From NCBI RefSeq assembly GCF_022352215.1, contig NZ_JAKRWF010000001.1:558001-622000 (forward strand): a DNA stretch of 64,000 bases, in the 5' to 3' direction. Within the stretch, counting starts at the first letter, position 1, and every line of letters begins with the position of its first letter. Source of the DNA: Flavihumibacter cheonanensis. GTDB lineage: Bacteria > Bacteroidota > Bacteroidia > Chitinophagales > Chitinophagaceae. Of this stretch, positions 25,288 through 35,009 are shown piece after piece. The notes under the pieces were generated by a model. The model made no database searches. It saw only the letters and a program-made list of their open reading frames with translations, and was not told where the DNA came from. Position numbers and translations under genes: made by a program.

Positions 25288-26270
25288 AATGGATGGCGGA
25301 TATTGATATCAGGGGGCCTCAAACAAGAATTGCCTACCAGGATCCGATCTTTCTGATTGGTTCCTGTTTTACAGAACATATTGGCAATAAATTACAAGAA
25401 CTGAAGTATTCCATCTGTCAAAATCCGCATGGAATTTTGTTTGATCCCATAAGTGTTTGTCAGAGTTTAATTAGTTATATTGAAAGAAGACAATACGGCC
25501 CTTCAGATTTATTTTTTCACAATGAACTCTGGCAGAGCTGGTCACATCATTCGCGGTTTTCGGGAATGGACCAGGCCGAGGTTTTAAAACAAATTAATGC
25601 CTCACAGTTAAGGGCAGCCGATTTTTTGCGAACTACCAAATGGCTGATTATCACCCTGGGGTCTTCTTATTCGTATCGTTTGGTACAGGAGGGGGAGAAG
25701 CCGGTCGCCAATTGCCATCGAGCTCCGGCACCATGGTTCCGCAAACATTTATGTACGATTGATGAAACCGTAGCTGCACTGGATAATACGTTGCACCGGC
25801 TCTTTCACCTAAACCCAGATCTGCAGGTAATCTTTACTGTTAGTCCGGTTCGTCATTTGAGAGATGGGGTGGTGGAAAACAACCGAAGCAAGGCACGTTT
25901 ACTGGAAGCGGTACATCACCTGGTAGGAAAATTCAACAGGCTGTATTACTTCCCGGCTTATGAGCTGGTAATTGATGTGTTGCGTGATTATCGTTTTTAT
26001 GATATCGATTTGGCACACCCGAATTACCAGGCTACCAGTTATGTGCTGGAACAGTTTAAAACACATTACATACAGACTGCTGCACAGGAATTGATGGATA
26101 AGATACAGCAAATCATACTTGCGCGGCGGCATAAGGCCTTTCAGTCTGAAACGCAGGCCCATCAAAACTTCCTGGCCAGCTTTGAAGCCAAAACTGCAGC
26201 GTTGGCGGAAACCTATCCTTTTTTGGATCTGTCGGAGGAGCTGGCTTATTTCCGGGGTCGAAAAGATTAA
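25284..26270 (+). CDS. GSCFA domain protein
   Basis: A 328-residue protein of the GSCFA family, common in Bacteroidota, probably an SGNH-like hydrolase or acyltransferase of unknown substrate. The name-giving motif IGSCFTEHIGNKL is at about residues 25-40, NPHGILFDPISV follows, then TLGSSYSYR, FTVSPVRHLRDGVVENNRSKA and ELVIDVLRDYRFYDIDLAHPN. No signal peptide is seen. It is translationally coupled to the HMG-CoA lyase gene by a 4-nt overlap and overlaps the convergent miaE end by 4 nt. Confidence 0.88.
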   Translation: MKWMADIDIRGPQTRIAYQDPIFLIGSCFTEHIGNKLQELKYSICQNPHGILFDPISVCQSLISYIERRQYGPSDLFFHNELWQSWSHHSRFSGMDQAEVLKQINASQLRAADFLRTTKWLIITLGSSYSYRLVQEGEKPVANCHRAPAPWFRKHLCTIDETVAALDNTLHRLFHLNPDLQVIFTVSPVRHLRDGVVENNRSKARLLEAVHHLVGKFNRLYYFPAYELVIDVLRDYRFYDIDLAHPNYQATSYVLEQFKTHYIQTAAQELMDKIQQIILARRHKAFQSETQAHQNFLASFEAKTAALAETYPFLDLSEELAYFRGRKD

Positions 26271-26881
26271 TGAATTCGGTCGCCCCTTACTGTTAGTTGC
26301 TGCATGATTACGGATTCTGCATCCAGCCATTCAGCCCAGCGTTTGCGTACTTTTTCCTTGTCGATATAATGCTCTGCCAGCTCAATGAAAAGTTTGTAAT
26401 GCCCGGCTTCGCTCTCCATAAAGCGGCGATAAAATTTACGTAGGTATTCATCCTGCAATCCTTCGCTCAGTCTTTTGAAACGTTCGCAGCTCCGGGCTTC
26501 AATCATGGCCATGGTCAGCAGTTGGTCGAGAAAGCGATCCTCCGGATGACCGCCTTTCTTCTGAAAGGTCAGCAGGTGATTTACATATTCGTCTTTGCGT
26601 TGGCGCCCCAATTGTTCGCCTCTTTTCTCCAGTTCCTGTAGGACAAGCCGAAAATGTCCCCATTCTTCAGTCACAATAGGAGCAAGTTCTTTTACCATCA
26701 GGGTTTTATCCGGGTAACGTTGAATAAGGGAGATGCAGGTTGTGGCAGCTTTTTGTTCGCAGTAGGCGTGGTCGCTAAGGATATCCGCTATGGAAATGGC
26801 GGCGAGGTCAACCCACCTGGGATCCGTAGGTAACTGGAGGCCAAGGATATTTTTTACTTCTGAAGAAACAGGTGCATCCAT
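26267..26881 (-). CDS. miaE: tRNA-(ms2io6A37)-hydroxylase
   Basis: A diiron, ferritin-like oxygenase that hydroxylates the isopentenyl group of ms2i6A at position 37 of tRNA. The four-helix metal ligands are visible: SDHAYCEQKAA (Glu), TEEWGHFRLVLQE (Glu, His), MAMIEARSCERFK (Glu) and SEAGHYKLFIELA (Glu, His). Length 204 is typical. It sits downstream of a 30-residue membrane ORF (16-nt gap) and ends convergent with GSCFA. The upstream enzymes MiaA and MiaB are not in the window but are expected elsewhere. Confidence 0.93.
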   Translation of the reverse strand: MDAPVSSEVKNILGLQLPTDPRWVDLAAISIADILSDHAYCEQKAATTCISLIQRYPDKTLMVKELAPIVTEEWGHFRLVLQELEKRGEQLGRQRKDEYVNHLLTFQKKGGHPEDRFLDQLLTMAMIEARSCERFKRLSEGLQDEYLRKFYRRFMESEAGHYKLFIELAEHYIDKEKVRKRWAEWLDAESVIMQQLTVRGDRIH

Positions 26882-26897
26882 AATAGGTGCAAAAATC

Positions 26898-26990
26898 CTA
26901 TTTCATCAGCATCAAAACAAACAGTATCATGAATAAAATACCCAGATACAATTTTGGCCGGTAAGATGATATGACTGATCTTGTTTTCAT
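26898..26990 (-). CDS. Predicted 30-residue single-helix membrane protein upstream of miaE
   Basis: A short frame from ATG 26990 to TAG 26898: a positively charged N-terminus (MKTRSVISSYRPKLYL) and one hydrophobic segment (GILFMILFVLMLMK). It is 16 nt before the miaE start on the same strand, which suggests a shared transcript. The layout, basic head then a helix with few polar residues, is that of a small membrane protein rather than chance noise, but at 30 residues no statistical support is possible from one sequence. I do not recognise a family. Confidence 0.45.
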   Translation of the reverse strand: MKTRSVISSYRPKLYLGILFMILFVLMLMK

Positions 26991-27082
26991 ATTTATTTGA
27001 CATACAAAAAGGCCGCCTGGTTTCATGAAAAGGTGTTAAATAGAAATTAATATTATTTTTAAGCCTCTTAACCTAACGCGCT

Positions 27083-29548
27083 ATGAGGAGATACCTGAGT
27101 TTTGCCGCCGCGGCGCTTGCTACTATCGGACTTGTTTATACGCTGGACAGCCGGCAGGTACTGCCTGCTCCATTAGGTAAGTTATTGAGCCCGCAACATG
27201 GAATCTGGCAAAATGCGGAGCCTGCCAACCAGTCTTTTAACCTGAACCTGTCCTTCCCACAGTTATCAGAACCTGTATCTGTTTATATTGATGAGCGATT
27301 GGTGCCCCATGTGGTTGCACAAAACGAGCCCGACCTCTATTTTGTACAGGGATATCTCCATGCCAGGTTTCGGCTCTGGCAAATGGAGTTTCAGACCCAT
27401 GCTGCAGCCGGACGGATCAGTGAAATCCTGGGGCCTGGTCCGGATAACCGAATCTTAAATTACGATCGGAGCATGCGGCGCCTGGGCATGGTCTATGCGG
27501 CAGAGCAATCTGTAAAGGAAGTAGAGAAATCACCGGAATCACTTTCCCAATACCAGGCCTATGCAGATGGAGTGAATGCCTATATTGATCAGTTGACAAT
27601 TTCAGAGCTGCCTATCGAATACAAGTTGTTGGGATATTTCCCGGAAAAATGGTCGTTATTGAAAACCGCGTTGTTTCTCAAGTACATGAGCTATGACCTG
27701 GCAGGTGCCGAATCGGACCTTGAGTTTACGAATGCAAGGGCAAATTTTTCACAAATGGATTATGAGCAACTCTATTATTTCCTGGCAGATTCCCTGAAGC
27801 CGGTTATTCCCAATACAGTGTTGAATCCATATCCATCAGTGCCGGCGGTGAATCTGGAACCACCTGCGGATGCAGACTCTCTTTATTTCTCTTTTTTAAA
27901 TGCGGGAGATACTGTGAGCAATGTACCCGAGAATAAGCCAAATCCTGAAAATGGAAGTAATAACTGGGCGGTTTCAGGAGCAAAAACAGCCTCAGGCCGA
28001 CCGATACTTGCCAATGATCCCCATTTATCACTGAACCTGCCTGCACTCTGGTTTGAAATGCAACTCACCACGCCGGAATTCAGTGCATATGGGGTAACAT
28101 TCCCAGGCTCCCCCAATGTAATCATTGGATTTAATGAACATATTTCTTTCGGTTTCACCAATGCTGGCAGGGATGTGAAGGATTATTATGAAATCAAATT
28201 CAAAGACGGTACCAAATCCGAATACTGGTTTAACGGAGAATGGAAAAAAGCGGAGAAGCGGGTAGAAATAATACGGGTTAAAGGACAGCCGGACTTGCTG
28301 GATACGGTGAGTTACACCCTGTTTGGGCCGGTTATGTATGATGAGAACTATCGGGCAGATGACCAGGCGGAACGCTACCTGGCGGTGAGGTGGAAAGCCC
28401 ATGATCCCAGTAATGATGGCCGTGCCTTTTATGAACTCAATCATGCTAAAAACCTGGAAGATTATAAAGCTGCGATACAATACCTTACCTGTCCGGGGCA
28501 GAACTGCATATTTGCTTCCAAAACAGGTGATATCGCCTTGACACAACAGGGCGTATTCCCTGCCAAATGGCGCCGCCAGGGAGATTTCATCATGAAAGGA
28601 ACCGACAGTTCCTATATGTGGAGGGGCATGATACCTGTGGAGGAAAATCCCCGGATGATCAATCCTGAGCGGTCCTATGTTAGCAGTGCCAATCAACTGG
28701 CGGTGGATGGATCCTATCCCTATTATACGGGAACTGAATTTCCCATCTACCGGGGTTATATGATCAACCGGCTGCTGGATTCGATGCAGGGGATTACACC
28801 CCAGCAGATGATGGAATTACAGATGAACGATTATGATGCAAAAGCGGAATTCGCCAAACCAATCCTGCTGCGGACCAATCCGGCCAGTCTGAATGAATCC
28901 GCCAGGAAGTATTTTGATCTCTTCCGGAACTGGGATTTCAGGAAAGCAGTAGGATCTGAAGGTGCCACTGTATTTGAATTCTGGTGGCAGCAGTTGCAAC
29001 GGGCTGTTTGGATGGATGAGTTTGAACAGACCGACCTGATGATGCCCTGGCCTTCCGAATTTACACTGGTGGAAAGCTTGAAACGTGACTCTGCATATTC
29101 ATTTGTTGATAATATTTCAACCAGTCAGAAAGAAAGCCTGGAAGATCTGCTTGCTCAATCGCTGAACCTGGCTTCTGACACATTGGATAAAATTGCTGCA
29201 ACAACCGGTTTGGCATGGGAGAAAGTAAAAGCTACCCGCGTGAATCATTTGCTCAAAGTAATAACACCCTTTAACCGCAGTAATTTACCAATCGGTGGAG
29301 GTAAAGGAGTAATTAATGCTACGGCTGCAGATCATGGGCAGAGTTGGCGTATGGTAATTCATATGACAGATGATATTGAAGCCTATGGAATCTATCCAGG
29401 CGGGCAAAGCGGAAACCCTGGCAGCAGGTATTATGATAGTTTTGTGGACGATTGGGCTGCGGGTAAGCATTACCGTTTGCTTTTCATGAAGCGGGGTACA
29501 ACCAGTGACCCGCAAATCAAATGGACGATGGAATTCCGGAAAGGATAG
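27083..29548 (+). CDS. Penicillin acylase family N-terminal-nucleophile hydrolase
   Basis: A secreted or membrane-anchored amidase of the penicillin/acyl-homoserine lactone acylase family. The hydrophobic N-terminus (LSFAAAALATIGLVY) is an anchor or signal. The alpha part has LVPHVVAQNEPDLYFVQGYLHARFRLWQME; self-cleavage is expected before Ser292 in NGSNNWAVSG, making the nucleophile. PILANDPHLSLNLPALWFE follows, typical of the beta chain. Length 821 is normal. Substrate cannot be told; acylated amino compounds or quorum signals are options. It is followed after 17 nt by a membrane protein and DUF5686 gene, which look co-transcribed. Confidence 0.9.
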   Translation: MRRYLSFAAAALATIGLVYTLDSRQVLPAPLGKLLSPQHGIWQNAEPANQSFNLNLSFPQLSEPVSVYIDERLVPHVVAQNEPDLYFVQGYLHARFRLWQMEFQTHAAAGRISEILGPGPDNRILNYDRSMRRLGMVYAAEQSVKEVEKSPESLSQYQAYADGVNAYIDQLTISELPIEYKLLGYFPEKWSLLKTALFLKYMSYDLAGAESDLEFTNARANFSQMDYEQLYYFLADSLKPVIPNTVLNPYPSVPAVNLEPPADADSLYFSFLNAGDTVSNVPENKPNPENGSNNWAVSGAKTASGRPILANDPHLSLNLPALWFEMQLTTPEFSAYGVTFPGSPNVIIGFNEHISFGFTNAGRDVKDYYEIKFKDGTKSEYWFNGEWKKAEKRVEIIRVKGQPDLLDTVSYTLFGPVMYDENYRADDQAERYLAVRWKAHDPSNDGRAFYELNHAKNLEDYKAAIQYLTCPGQNCIFASKTGDIALTQQGVFPAKWRRQGDFIMKGTDSSYMWRGMIPVEENPRMINPERSYVSSANQLAVDGSYPYYTGTEFPIYRGYMINRLLDSMQGITPQQMMELQMNDYDAKAEFAKPILLRTNPASLNESARKYFDLFRNWDFRKAVGSEGATVFEFWWQQLQRAVWMDEFEQTDLMMPWPSEFTLVESLKRDSAYSFVDNISTSQKESLEDLLAQSLNLASDTLDKIAATTGLAWEKVKATRVNHLLKVITPFNRSNLPIGGGKGVINATAADHGQSWRMVIHMTDDIEAYGIYPGGQSGNPGSRYYDSFVDDWAAGKHYRLLFMKRGTTSDPQIKWTMEFRKG

Positions 29549-29565
29549 ACCAAAACAACTTTAAC

Positions 29566-29910
29566 ATGAAATTTATCATCTCAACGATACTGACAGCGCT
29601 GTTGTGCTTTGTTCTCGGACTATATTTACCGTGGTGGAGCATTGCGATAGGTGCTTTTATTGTTGCACTCGCCGTTCACCAGGCAGGATGGAAGGCATTT
29701 TTGTCGGGTTTTATCTCCCTCTTTCTCTTATGGTCTGGCCATGCCTGGTTGATCAGCGAAGCCAATGAAGGTTTGCTGGCTAAGAAAATTTCTGTGTTGA
29801 TACTGAACATAGAAAACCCTTTCCTGTTGATCCTGGTAACCGGATTGACAGGAGCCCTGGTAGCCGGGTTGGCAGCAGTTACCGGAAGCCTTGCCCGGAA
29901 GATCGTTTAA
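29566..29910 (+). CDS. Hypothetical small membrane protein
   Basis: 114 residues, ATG 29566 (an in-frame extension to 29521 lies inside the previous gene). There are about three to four hydrophobic segments: MKFIISTILTALLCFVLGLYLPWW, SIAIGAFIVALAVHQ, KAFLSGFISLFLLWSGHAW and PFLLILVTGLTGALVAGLAAV. I do not recognise a function; similar short proteins sit next to DUF5686 genes in Bacteroidota. The gene is 17 nt after the acylase and 2 nt before the DUF5686 gene, so it belongs to the same transcript. Confidence 0.75.
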   Translation: MKFIISTILTALLCFVLGLYLPWWSIAIGAFIVALAVHQAGWKAFLSGFISLFLLWSGHAWLISEANEGLLAKKISVLILNIENPFLLILVTGLTGALVAGLAAVTGSLARKIV

Positions 29911-29912
29911 GT

Positions 29913-32381
29913 ATGCAAAAAATTGGGTTGGTTTTTTTATTGCTCCTGCAGCAGACACTGCTTCATGCCGGAATGGTAAGCGGATATGTACGGGATGAAC
30001 AGGGAAAGCCGTTGCCGTATGCATCGGTTTATGTCAAAAATGGACAACAGGGTACTACCTCAGGAGTAAATGGATTTTTTCAATTGAATTTACCGGAAGG
30101 CAAACTCACCCTGGTAGCGCAGCACGTAGGTTATACCCGACAGGAACGGGAAATAATGGTTCAGGATGTAGCCATGCAATTGAACTTTACCCTTGCTCTA
30201 CAACAGGCCAGCCTGAAAGAAGTGGTAGTTAAACCGGGGGCGGAGGATCCTGCTTATGAAATTATCAGGAATGCTATTCGCAAAAGAAAGGAACACCTGG
30301 AAGAATTAAGCGGCTTTCAGTGTATGGTATATACAAAGGAACAATTGCAGTTACGCGATTACCCCACCAAATTTTTCGGACAAAAAGTTGATTTCGAAGA
30401 TGGCGATACCAGTAAGCGGAAAATTCTTTATCTGAGCGAAACGGTATCTAAATATTCTGTGAAGGAAGCGGGATTGGATAAACTGGAAGTATTGTCAACA
30501 AGAGTAAGTGGAAACAGTAATTCATTCGGACTCAGTTTGCCACGCATCATTAATTTTTACCAGAACAGCATCGTGGTACAGGGGTTGAACCAACGGGGAT
30601 TTATCAGTCCGATTGCCAATAATGCCCTGTACTATTACAGGTATCAATATGAAGGCAGTTTCTGGGAGGAAGGCAGGGAAATCAACCGTATAAAGGTGAT
30701 CCCTAAACGAAAATATGAACCGGTATTTTCGGGAACCATTTTTATAACGGAAAATGACTGGCGGATACATAGTCTGCAGCTGGAACTGCTGAAAACATCG
30801 CAGATGGAAATTCTGGATACCCTGCAGGTTGAACAGTTATATGCACCCTATGATACCAGGAGTTGGGTGATCCGCAAACAAGTATTATATCCAACAGTGA
30901 AACGATTTGGATTTGATGTAATAGGCAGTTCGGTAACAGTTTATTCGGATTTTAATCTCGAGCCGGAATTTGCGCCCAAGCATTTCAACAATATTGTGAT
31001 GAAGTACAATGAGGGATCTAACCGGAAATCAGTAGAATATTGGGATTCCATCCGACCGCTACCCTTGCAGCCGGAGGAGATACTTGATTACCAAAGGAAG
31101 GATAGTTTGGAGCAGGCGCGTAAGGATCCCCGTTATCTTGATTCGCTGGATCGGATCCGCAATAAAGTTTCTCCTGTTGCCTTGTTATTGACAGGAGAAA
31201 ATTTCAGTATTCAGAAAAAGCGGGTAAGCATCAGTGTGAATCCGGTTTTACAATCGGTGAGTTTTAATACCGTAGAAGGATTGGCTATAGCTGCATCGGG
31301 GGTTTGGACAAAACGACTGGATTCGGTGAACACGGGCCGCTCCATCAGTATTAAGCCAACTGTCCGGTATGGATTCAGTAACGGACATCTGAATGCCAGG
31401 GTTCAGGGTATTTACAATTTTGGTACGCGTAATCCCTCCAGTTTGAGTTTTGCCGGAGGTAAATATGTGTTTCAGTTTAACAATGAGGCCCCGGTGGGAC
31501 CACTGGTGAACAGTTTTGCAACCCTATGGCGGGAACTGAACTATCTGAAACTGTATGAAGCCTGGTATGGTAAAATGCAATACAGGAAAGAGTTGAATAA
31601 CGGGTTTACGGTGATGGGAGGGGTACAGTACCAGGATCGATGGTCGGTGAATAATACCACGAACTACAAATGGAGGAATCTGAATGACCGTGAGTATACG
31701 CCCAATTTGCCGGGTGATTTACTGTTGGCTCCTATGGAGGCGCACCAGGCATTTACCACTGAATTGAATATCACCTGGAAGCCAGGACTGCGTTTTGTGG
31801 AATTTCCTGATCGAAAATTGAATTTGGGGTCAAAATATCCATCTATGTCGCTGGGTTTAACAAAAGGCTGGAAAGGCATCCTTGGTTCGGATGTTGATTA
31901 CCTGAAATGGGAAACTGGTATACGGGATGATCTGAATTTGAAGATTGGCGGATTGTTCCAATATTCGGTTGCTGTGGGAGGGTTCCTGCAGCGCGATGCG
32001 GTACAGATTCCGGACTTCAAACATTTTAATGGAAACCAGCTCCTGTTTGCTACACCGTATATGACTAGCTTCCAGGGGTTGCCCTATTACAAGTTTAGTA
32101 ATGCATCCAGATTGTGGATGGAAGGTCATGTTGAACACCACCTCAATGGCTTATTGACAAATAAAATTCCAGGCTTCCGCCAATTGAACTGGTTCCTGGT
32201 GGGAGGTGTTAATGCTCTTTGGCTGGATGGGAACCGGCATTATGGCGAAGTGCTCGTAGGGTTGGAAAATATCCTGAAAATCTTGCGCGTGGATATGGTT
32301 TTCACCTTTGACCAGGGCCGGTTTACAGGAACTTACGGTCGCTTATCTATCCGGGGCTTTTCTTTTGGCGCTACTGATTAA
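29913..32381 (+). CDS. DUF5686 outer-membrane protein with carboxypeptidase-regulatory-like domain
   Basis: 822 residues with signal peptide (FLLLLQQTLLHAG). Residues about 20-110 are a carboxypeptidase-D-regulatory-like beta-sandwich (VSGYVRDEQGKPLPYASVYVKNGQQGTTSGVNGFFQLN), common on TonB-dependent receptors. The rest is DUF5686, beta-rich, probably an outer-membrane beta-barrel, ending in an alternating pattern (GTYGRLSIRGFSFG). There is no TonB box or plug domain, so it is not a classical receptor. The function is unknown; related Bacteroidota proteins are involved in the outer envelope. It overlaps no gene but follows the previous stop by 2 nt. Confidence 0.85.
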   Translation: MQKIGLVFLLLLQQTLLHAGMVSGYVRDEQGKPLPYASVYVKNGQQGTTSGVNGFFQLNLPEGKLTLVAQHVGYTRQEREIMVQDVAMQLNFTLALQQASLKEVVVKPGAEDPAYEIIRNAIRKRKEHLEELSGFQCMVYTKEQLQLRDYPTKFFGQKVDFEDGDTSKRKILYLSETVSKYSVKEAGLDKLEVLSTRVSGNSNSFGLSLPRIINFYQNSIVVQGLNQRGFISPIANNALYYYRYQYEGSFWEEGREINRIKVIPKRKYEPVFSGTIFITENDWRIHSLQLELLKTSQMEILDTLQVEQLYAPYDTRSWVIRKQVLYPTVKRFGFDVIGSSVTVYSDFNLEPEFAPKHFNNIVMKYNEGSNRKSVEYWDSIRPLPLQPEEILDYQRKDSLEQARKDPRYLDSLDRIRNKVSPVALLLTGENFSIQKKRVSISVNPVLQSVSFNTVEGLAIAASGVWTKRLDSVNTGRSISIKPTVRYGFSNGHLNARVQGIYNFGTRNPSSLSFAGGKYVFQFNNEAPVGPLVNSFATLWRELNYLKLYEAWYGKMQYRKELNNGFTVMGGVQYQDRWSVNNTTNYKWRNLNDREYTPNLPGDLLLAPMEAHQAFTTELNITWKPGLRFVEFPDRKLNLGSKYPSMSLGLTKGWKGILGSDVDYLKWETGIRDDLNLKIGGLFQYSVAVGGFLQRDAVQIPDFKHFNGNQLLFATPYMTSFQGLPYYKFSNASRLWMEGHVEHHLNGLLTNKIPGFRQLNWFLVGGVNALWLDGNRHYGEVLVGLENILKILRVDMVFTFDQGRFTGTYGRLSIRGFSFGATD

Positions 32382-32394
32382 GACCTTATTTCCC

Positions 32395-32402
32395 TACCTT
32401 TG
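32395..32402 (+). promoter_or_regulatory. -7 box of trhO
   Basis: TACCTTTG is a perfect TAnnTTTG. It lies 54 nt before ATG 32457 and 13 nt after the DUF5686 stop. No -33 of canonical spacing is visible. Confidence 0.45.
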
Positions 32403-32456
32403 CGGCGCAACAGAAATTTTGTTCACCAGGCAAGTGTCCTTAAAATTTCAACTAAA

Positions 32457-33491
32457 ATGCCCGTATTACACAATCGTATCTCCCAGGAGGAGCTGAAACG
32501 TCGTTTGATGGAGGAAACCGAACCCCGGACCACCATTTCCTTTTACCAGTATTTTTTTATTGAAGATCCTCAGGCTTTCAGGGATCAGTTGTATGTACAC
32601 CTGAATGCATTGAAAGTGTTTGGAAGGATCTATGTGGCGCAGGAAGGGATCAATGCACAAATCAGTGTGCCGACGCCCAATTTTGAAGCGTTCCGCAATT
32701 ATTTGTACAGCATTGAGCCTTTGGCTGGCTTACGTCTGAATATCGCGGTGGATGATGATGGGAAATCTTTTTGGGTACTGAAAATTAAGGTCCGCGATAA
32801 GATCGTGGCAGATGGAATTGAGGATCCTGCATTTGATATGCGAAATAAGGGGCGCTATGTGGACGCGGTTACCTTCAATAAGTTGACAGATGATCCCAAT
32901 ACCATCGTGGTGGACATGCGCAATCACTATGAATACGAAGTAGGTCATTTTGAACGTGCCATTGAAGTACCAAGTGATACCTTCCGGGAGCAATTACCCA
33001 TGGCGGCAGATATGCTGCAGGAGGATAAGGATAAAAATATCATTATGTATTGCACCGGAGGTATTCGTTGTGAAAAGGCCAGTGCCTATCTGTTGCATAA
33101 AGGATTCAGGAATGTTTTTCACCTGGAAGGCGGTATCATTCAATATGCAAACAAGGCGAAAGAATTAGGCCTTCCGAATAAATTCAGGGGTAAAAATTTC
33201 GTGTTCGATAACCGCCTAGGAGAGCGGATAACAGAAGAGATTATTGCTCGTTGTCACCAGTGCGGGGAACCAGCCGATGATCATACCAACTGTGCCAATG
33301 AGGGTTGTCATCTCCTGTTTATTCAGTGTAAAAAATGTGCTGAGAAATATGAGGGTTGTTGCAGTACAGCGTGCCAGGAGGTGATCCATTTACCACTGGA
33401 GGAGCAGAAGGCATTACGCAAAGGCATAACTAAAGACCAGAATATCTTTAATAAATCCCGCGCGCGCCTGCGCCCCCGGATCAATTCTTAA
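32457..33491 (+). CDS. trhO: tRNA uridine(34) hydroxylase TrhO (rhodanese family)
   Basis: Oxygen-dependent hydroxylation of U34 in tRNA, a step towards 5-carboxymethoxy- or methoxyuridine. The N-terminal acylphosphatase-like domain has [17 protein letters not shown]; the central rhodanese domain carries [16 protein letters not shown] with the catalytic Cys199. The C-terminal zinc-type region has paired cysteines ([21 protein letters not shown] and [17 protein letters not shown]). Length 344 is usual. ATG 32457 is used; the in-frame extension to 32400 starts within the -7 box. The following kinase gene is 110 nt away. Confidence 0.92.
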   Translation: MPVLHNRISQEELKRRLMEETEPRTTISFYQYFFIEDPQAFRDQLYVHLNALKVFGRIYVAQEGINAQISVPTPNFEAFRNYLYSIEPLAGLRLNIAVDDDGKSFWVLKIKVRDKIVADGIEDPAFDMRNKGRYVDAVTFNKLTDDPNTIVVDMRNHYEYEVGHFERAIEVPSDTFREQLPMAADMLQEDKDKNIIMYCTGGIRCEKASAYLLHKGFRNVFHLEGGIIQYANKAKELGLPNKFRGKNFVFDNRLGERITEEIIARCHQCGEPADDHTNCANEGCHLLFIQCKKCAEKYEGCCSTACQEVIHLPLEEQKALRKGITKDQNIFNKSRARLRPRINS

Positions 33492-33601
33492 AATGATCAG
33501 GCATAAAACTGGTAGTATGGAAAATTCGTAGGTACAATACAAGTGATTGATTGTCGTTTAATTACCGGCATCCTGTGCAAGACCGAATAAACCGCCGTGC
33601 C

Positions 33602-34939
33602 ATGATCAATTTGCTGTTGACGAAATCAGGTTGGATTCAGAAAGTTAAGGTAGAAAGTACAGAAACCACAGTAGATCCGTTGGAGATTCGTAAAATGCGC
33701 ATCTTTAACCGACTTAACTGGCTGGGACTGTTAACCGGTATATGCCTGCCGATAGCCGGGTTGTTAAACAATGACCAACTACCATTCGTTGCCTGGATCG
33801 TTGCCTTTTCTCCTGCCTTTATAAGTGGTACCGTATTATTGTTTAATTTTTACGGTAAATCGACAACCGGACTGATGACTTATTTCACCTGTTATCCGGT
33901 ATTAAGTACGATGGTATATGCGGCTGACCTTGATCTTGGAATAGAATTGTTCTTTGTGCTGTATGGTGTTTTATCGGTATTCTTTTTACCAAAAATCTGG
34001 CAGGCCATTTTTTGTGGATCAATTGCAGCACTTTGTTATATCCTGGTTTATGTCTTAAAACGGGATTATGCCGTTCAGTTATCCGATTTGAATTTTCCTT
34101 TTTTTATTGGTAATCATTTATTAGCGCTCTTCTTCATTTTTTATGCCCTTTACCTGATCAAAAAGGAAAATACGGGTTACCAGCAGGAACTCCTGCAGTC
34201 CAATCAAAAATTGCAGGCACAGAAAAAACTGGTGGAACAACAATCTGCCCAGTTGAGTGATTTGAATTCACTCAAGAATAAACTGTTCTCTGTGATTGCG
34301 CATGATCTTCGTACACCTATGTATGCATTAAAAAACCTCTTTCGAAATATTGAGCAGTATGATATGCCCGCAGAGGAAGTAAAGATGATGATACCGGATA
34401 TCAACCAGGAAATGCAGTTTACTACCAACCTGATGGAAAATCTGTTGCAATGGGCAAAGAGTCAGTTACAGGCTGCTGCGGCGCATCCGGAGGAACTGAA
34501 CCTGGCACTAGTTACACAGGAAGTGGTAGGACAGGTACGCTTGCAGGCTTCAGGGAAATCTATCCAGGTAAAAAATCGGTTACAGGAAAATAAGCTGGTT
34601 TGGGCGGATAAGGATATGACTCAACTGGTGCTGCGCAACCTGGTAACCAATGCGCTGAAATTTACACCAGAAAACGGCCAGGTTGAAATCGGATCGAGGG
34701 AACTGGACAGCCATATTGAAGTGTATGTAAAAGACAATGGTGCCGGTATGTCTGCCGAAACCATTTCCAAACTCCAGGAAAATGCCTTTTTCACTACCCA
34801 GGGCACCAATAAGGAGGCAGGAACCGGTATCGGCCTGATGTTATGCCGGGAATACCTGCACCGAAATGGTGGCTGGCTCACCATCCATTCTGAAGAGGGC
34901 CAGGGCAGTGAGTTCTGCTTTACGCTTCCCAAACGCTGA
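33602..34939 (+). CDS. Sensor histidine kinase with integral-membrane sensor
   Basis: A 445-residue kinase with six hydrophobic segments (about residues 38-180) as sensor, then a coiled coil and the dimerisation motif FSVIAHDLRTPMYAL with His234. The ATP domain has VTNALKFTPENG (N box), VKDNGAGM (G1), and GTGIGLMLCREY (G2). No response regulator gene is adjacent, so it is an orphan kinase. TTG 33551 could extend it by 17 residues. It lacks periplasmic domains, so the input is probably in the membrane. The downstream mutS2 gene has its own promoter. Confidence 0.88.
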   Translation: MINLLLTKSGWIQKVKVESTETTVDPLEIRKMRIFNRLNWLGLLTGICLPIAGLLNNDQLPFVAWIVAFSPAFISGTVLLFNFYGKSTTGLMTYFTCYPVLSTMVYAADLDLGIELFFVLYGVLSVFFLPKIWQAIFCGSIAALCYILVYVLKRDYAVQLSDLNFPFFIGNHLLALFFIFYALYLIKKENTGYQQELLQSNQKLQAQKKLVEQQSAQLSDLNSLKNKLFSVIAHDLRTPMYALKNLFRNIEQYDMPAEEVKMMIPDINQEMQFTTNLMENLLQWAKSQLQAAAAHPEELNLALVTQEVVGQVRLQASGKSIQVKNRLQENKLVWADKDMTQLVLRNLVTNALKFTPENGQVEIGSRELDSHIEVYVKDNGAGMSAETISKLQENAFFTTQGTNKEAGTGIGLMLCREYLHRNGGWLTIHSEEGQGSEFCFTLPKR

Positions 34940-34995
34940 CTTTTTTTCTCCGCTCTTGCATATGGCATCCGTCAAGGCGGAGTGAAGTAATTCGT

Positions 34996-35003
34996 TAACT
35001 TTG
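34996..35003 (+). promoter_or_regulatory. -7 box directly upstream of mutS2
   Basis: TAACTTTG fits TAnnTTTG and ends only six bases before ATG 35010. If used, transcription would start at or next to the start codon, giving a leaderless or nearly leaderless mRNA. Confidence 0.4.
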
Positions 35004-35009
35004 CGGCCT

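Noticed and set aside
28028-28696. Minus-strand frame of 222 codons in the acylase gene
   Set aside because: Antisense to a protein with clear catalytic motifs; no family features.
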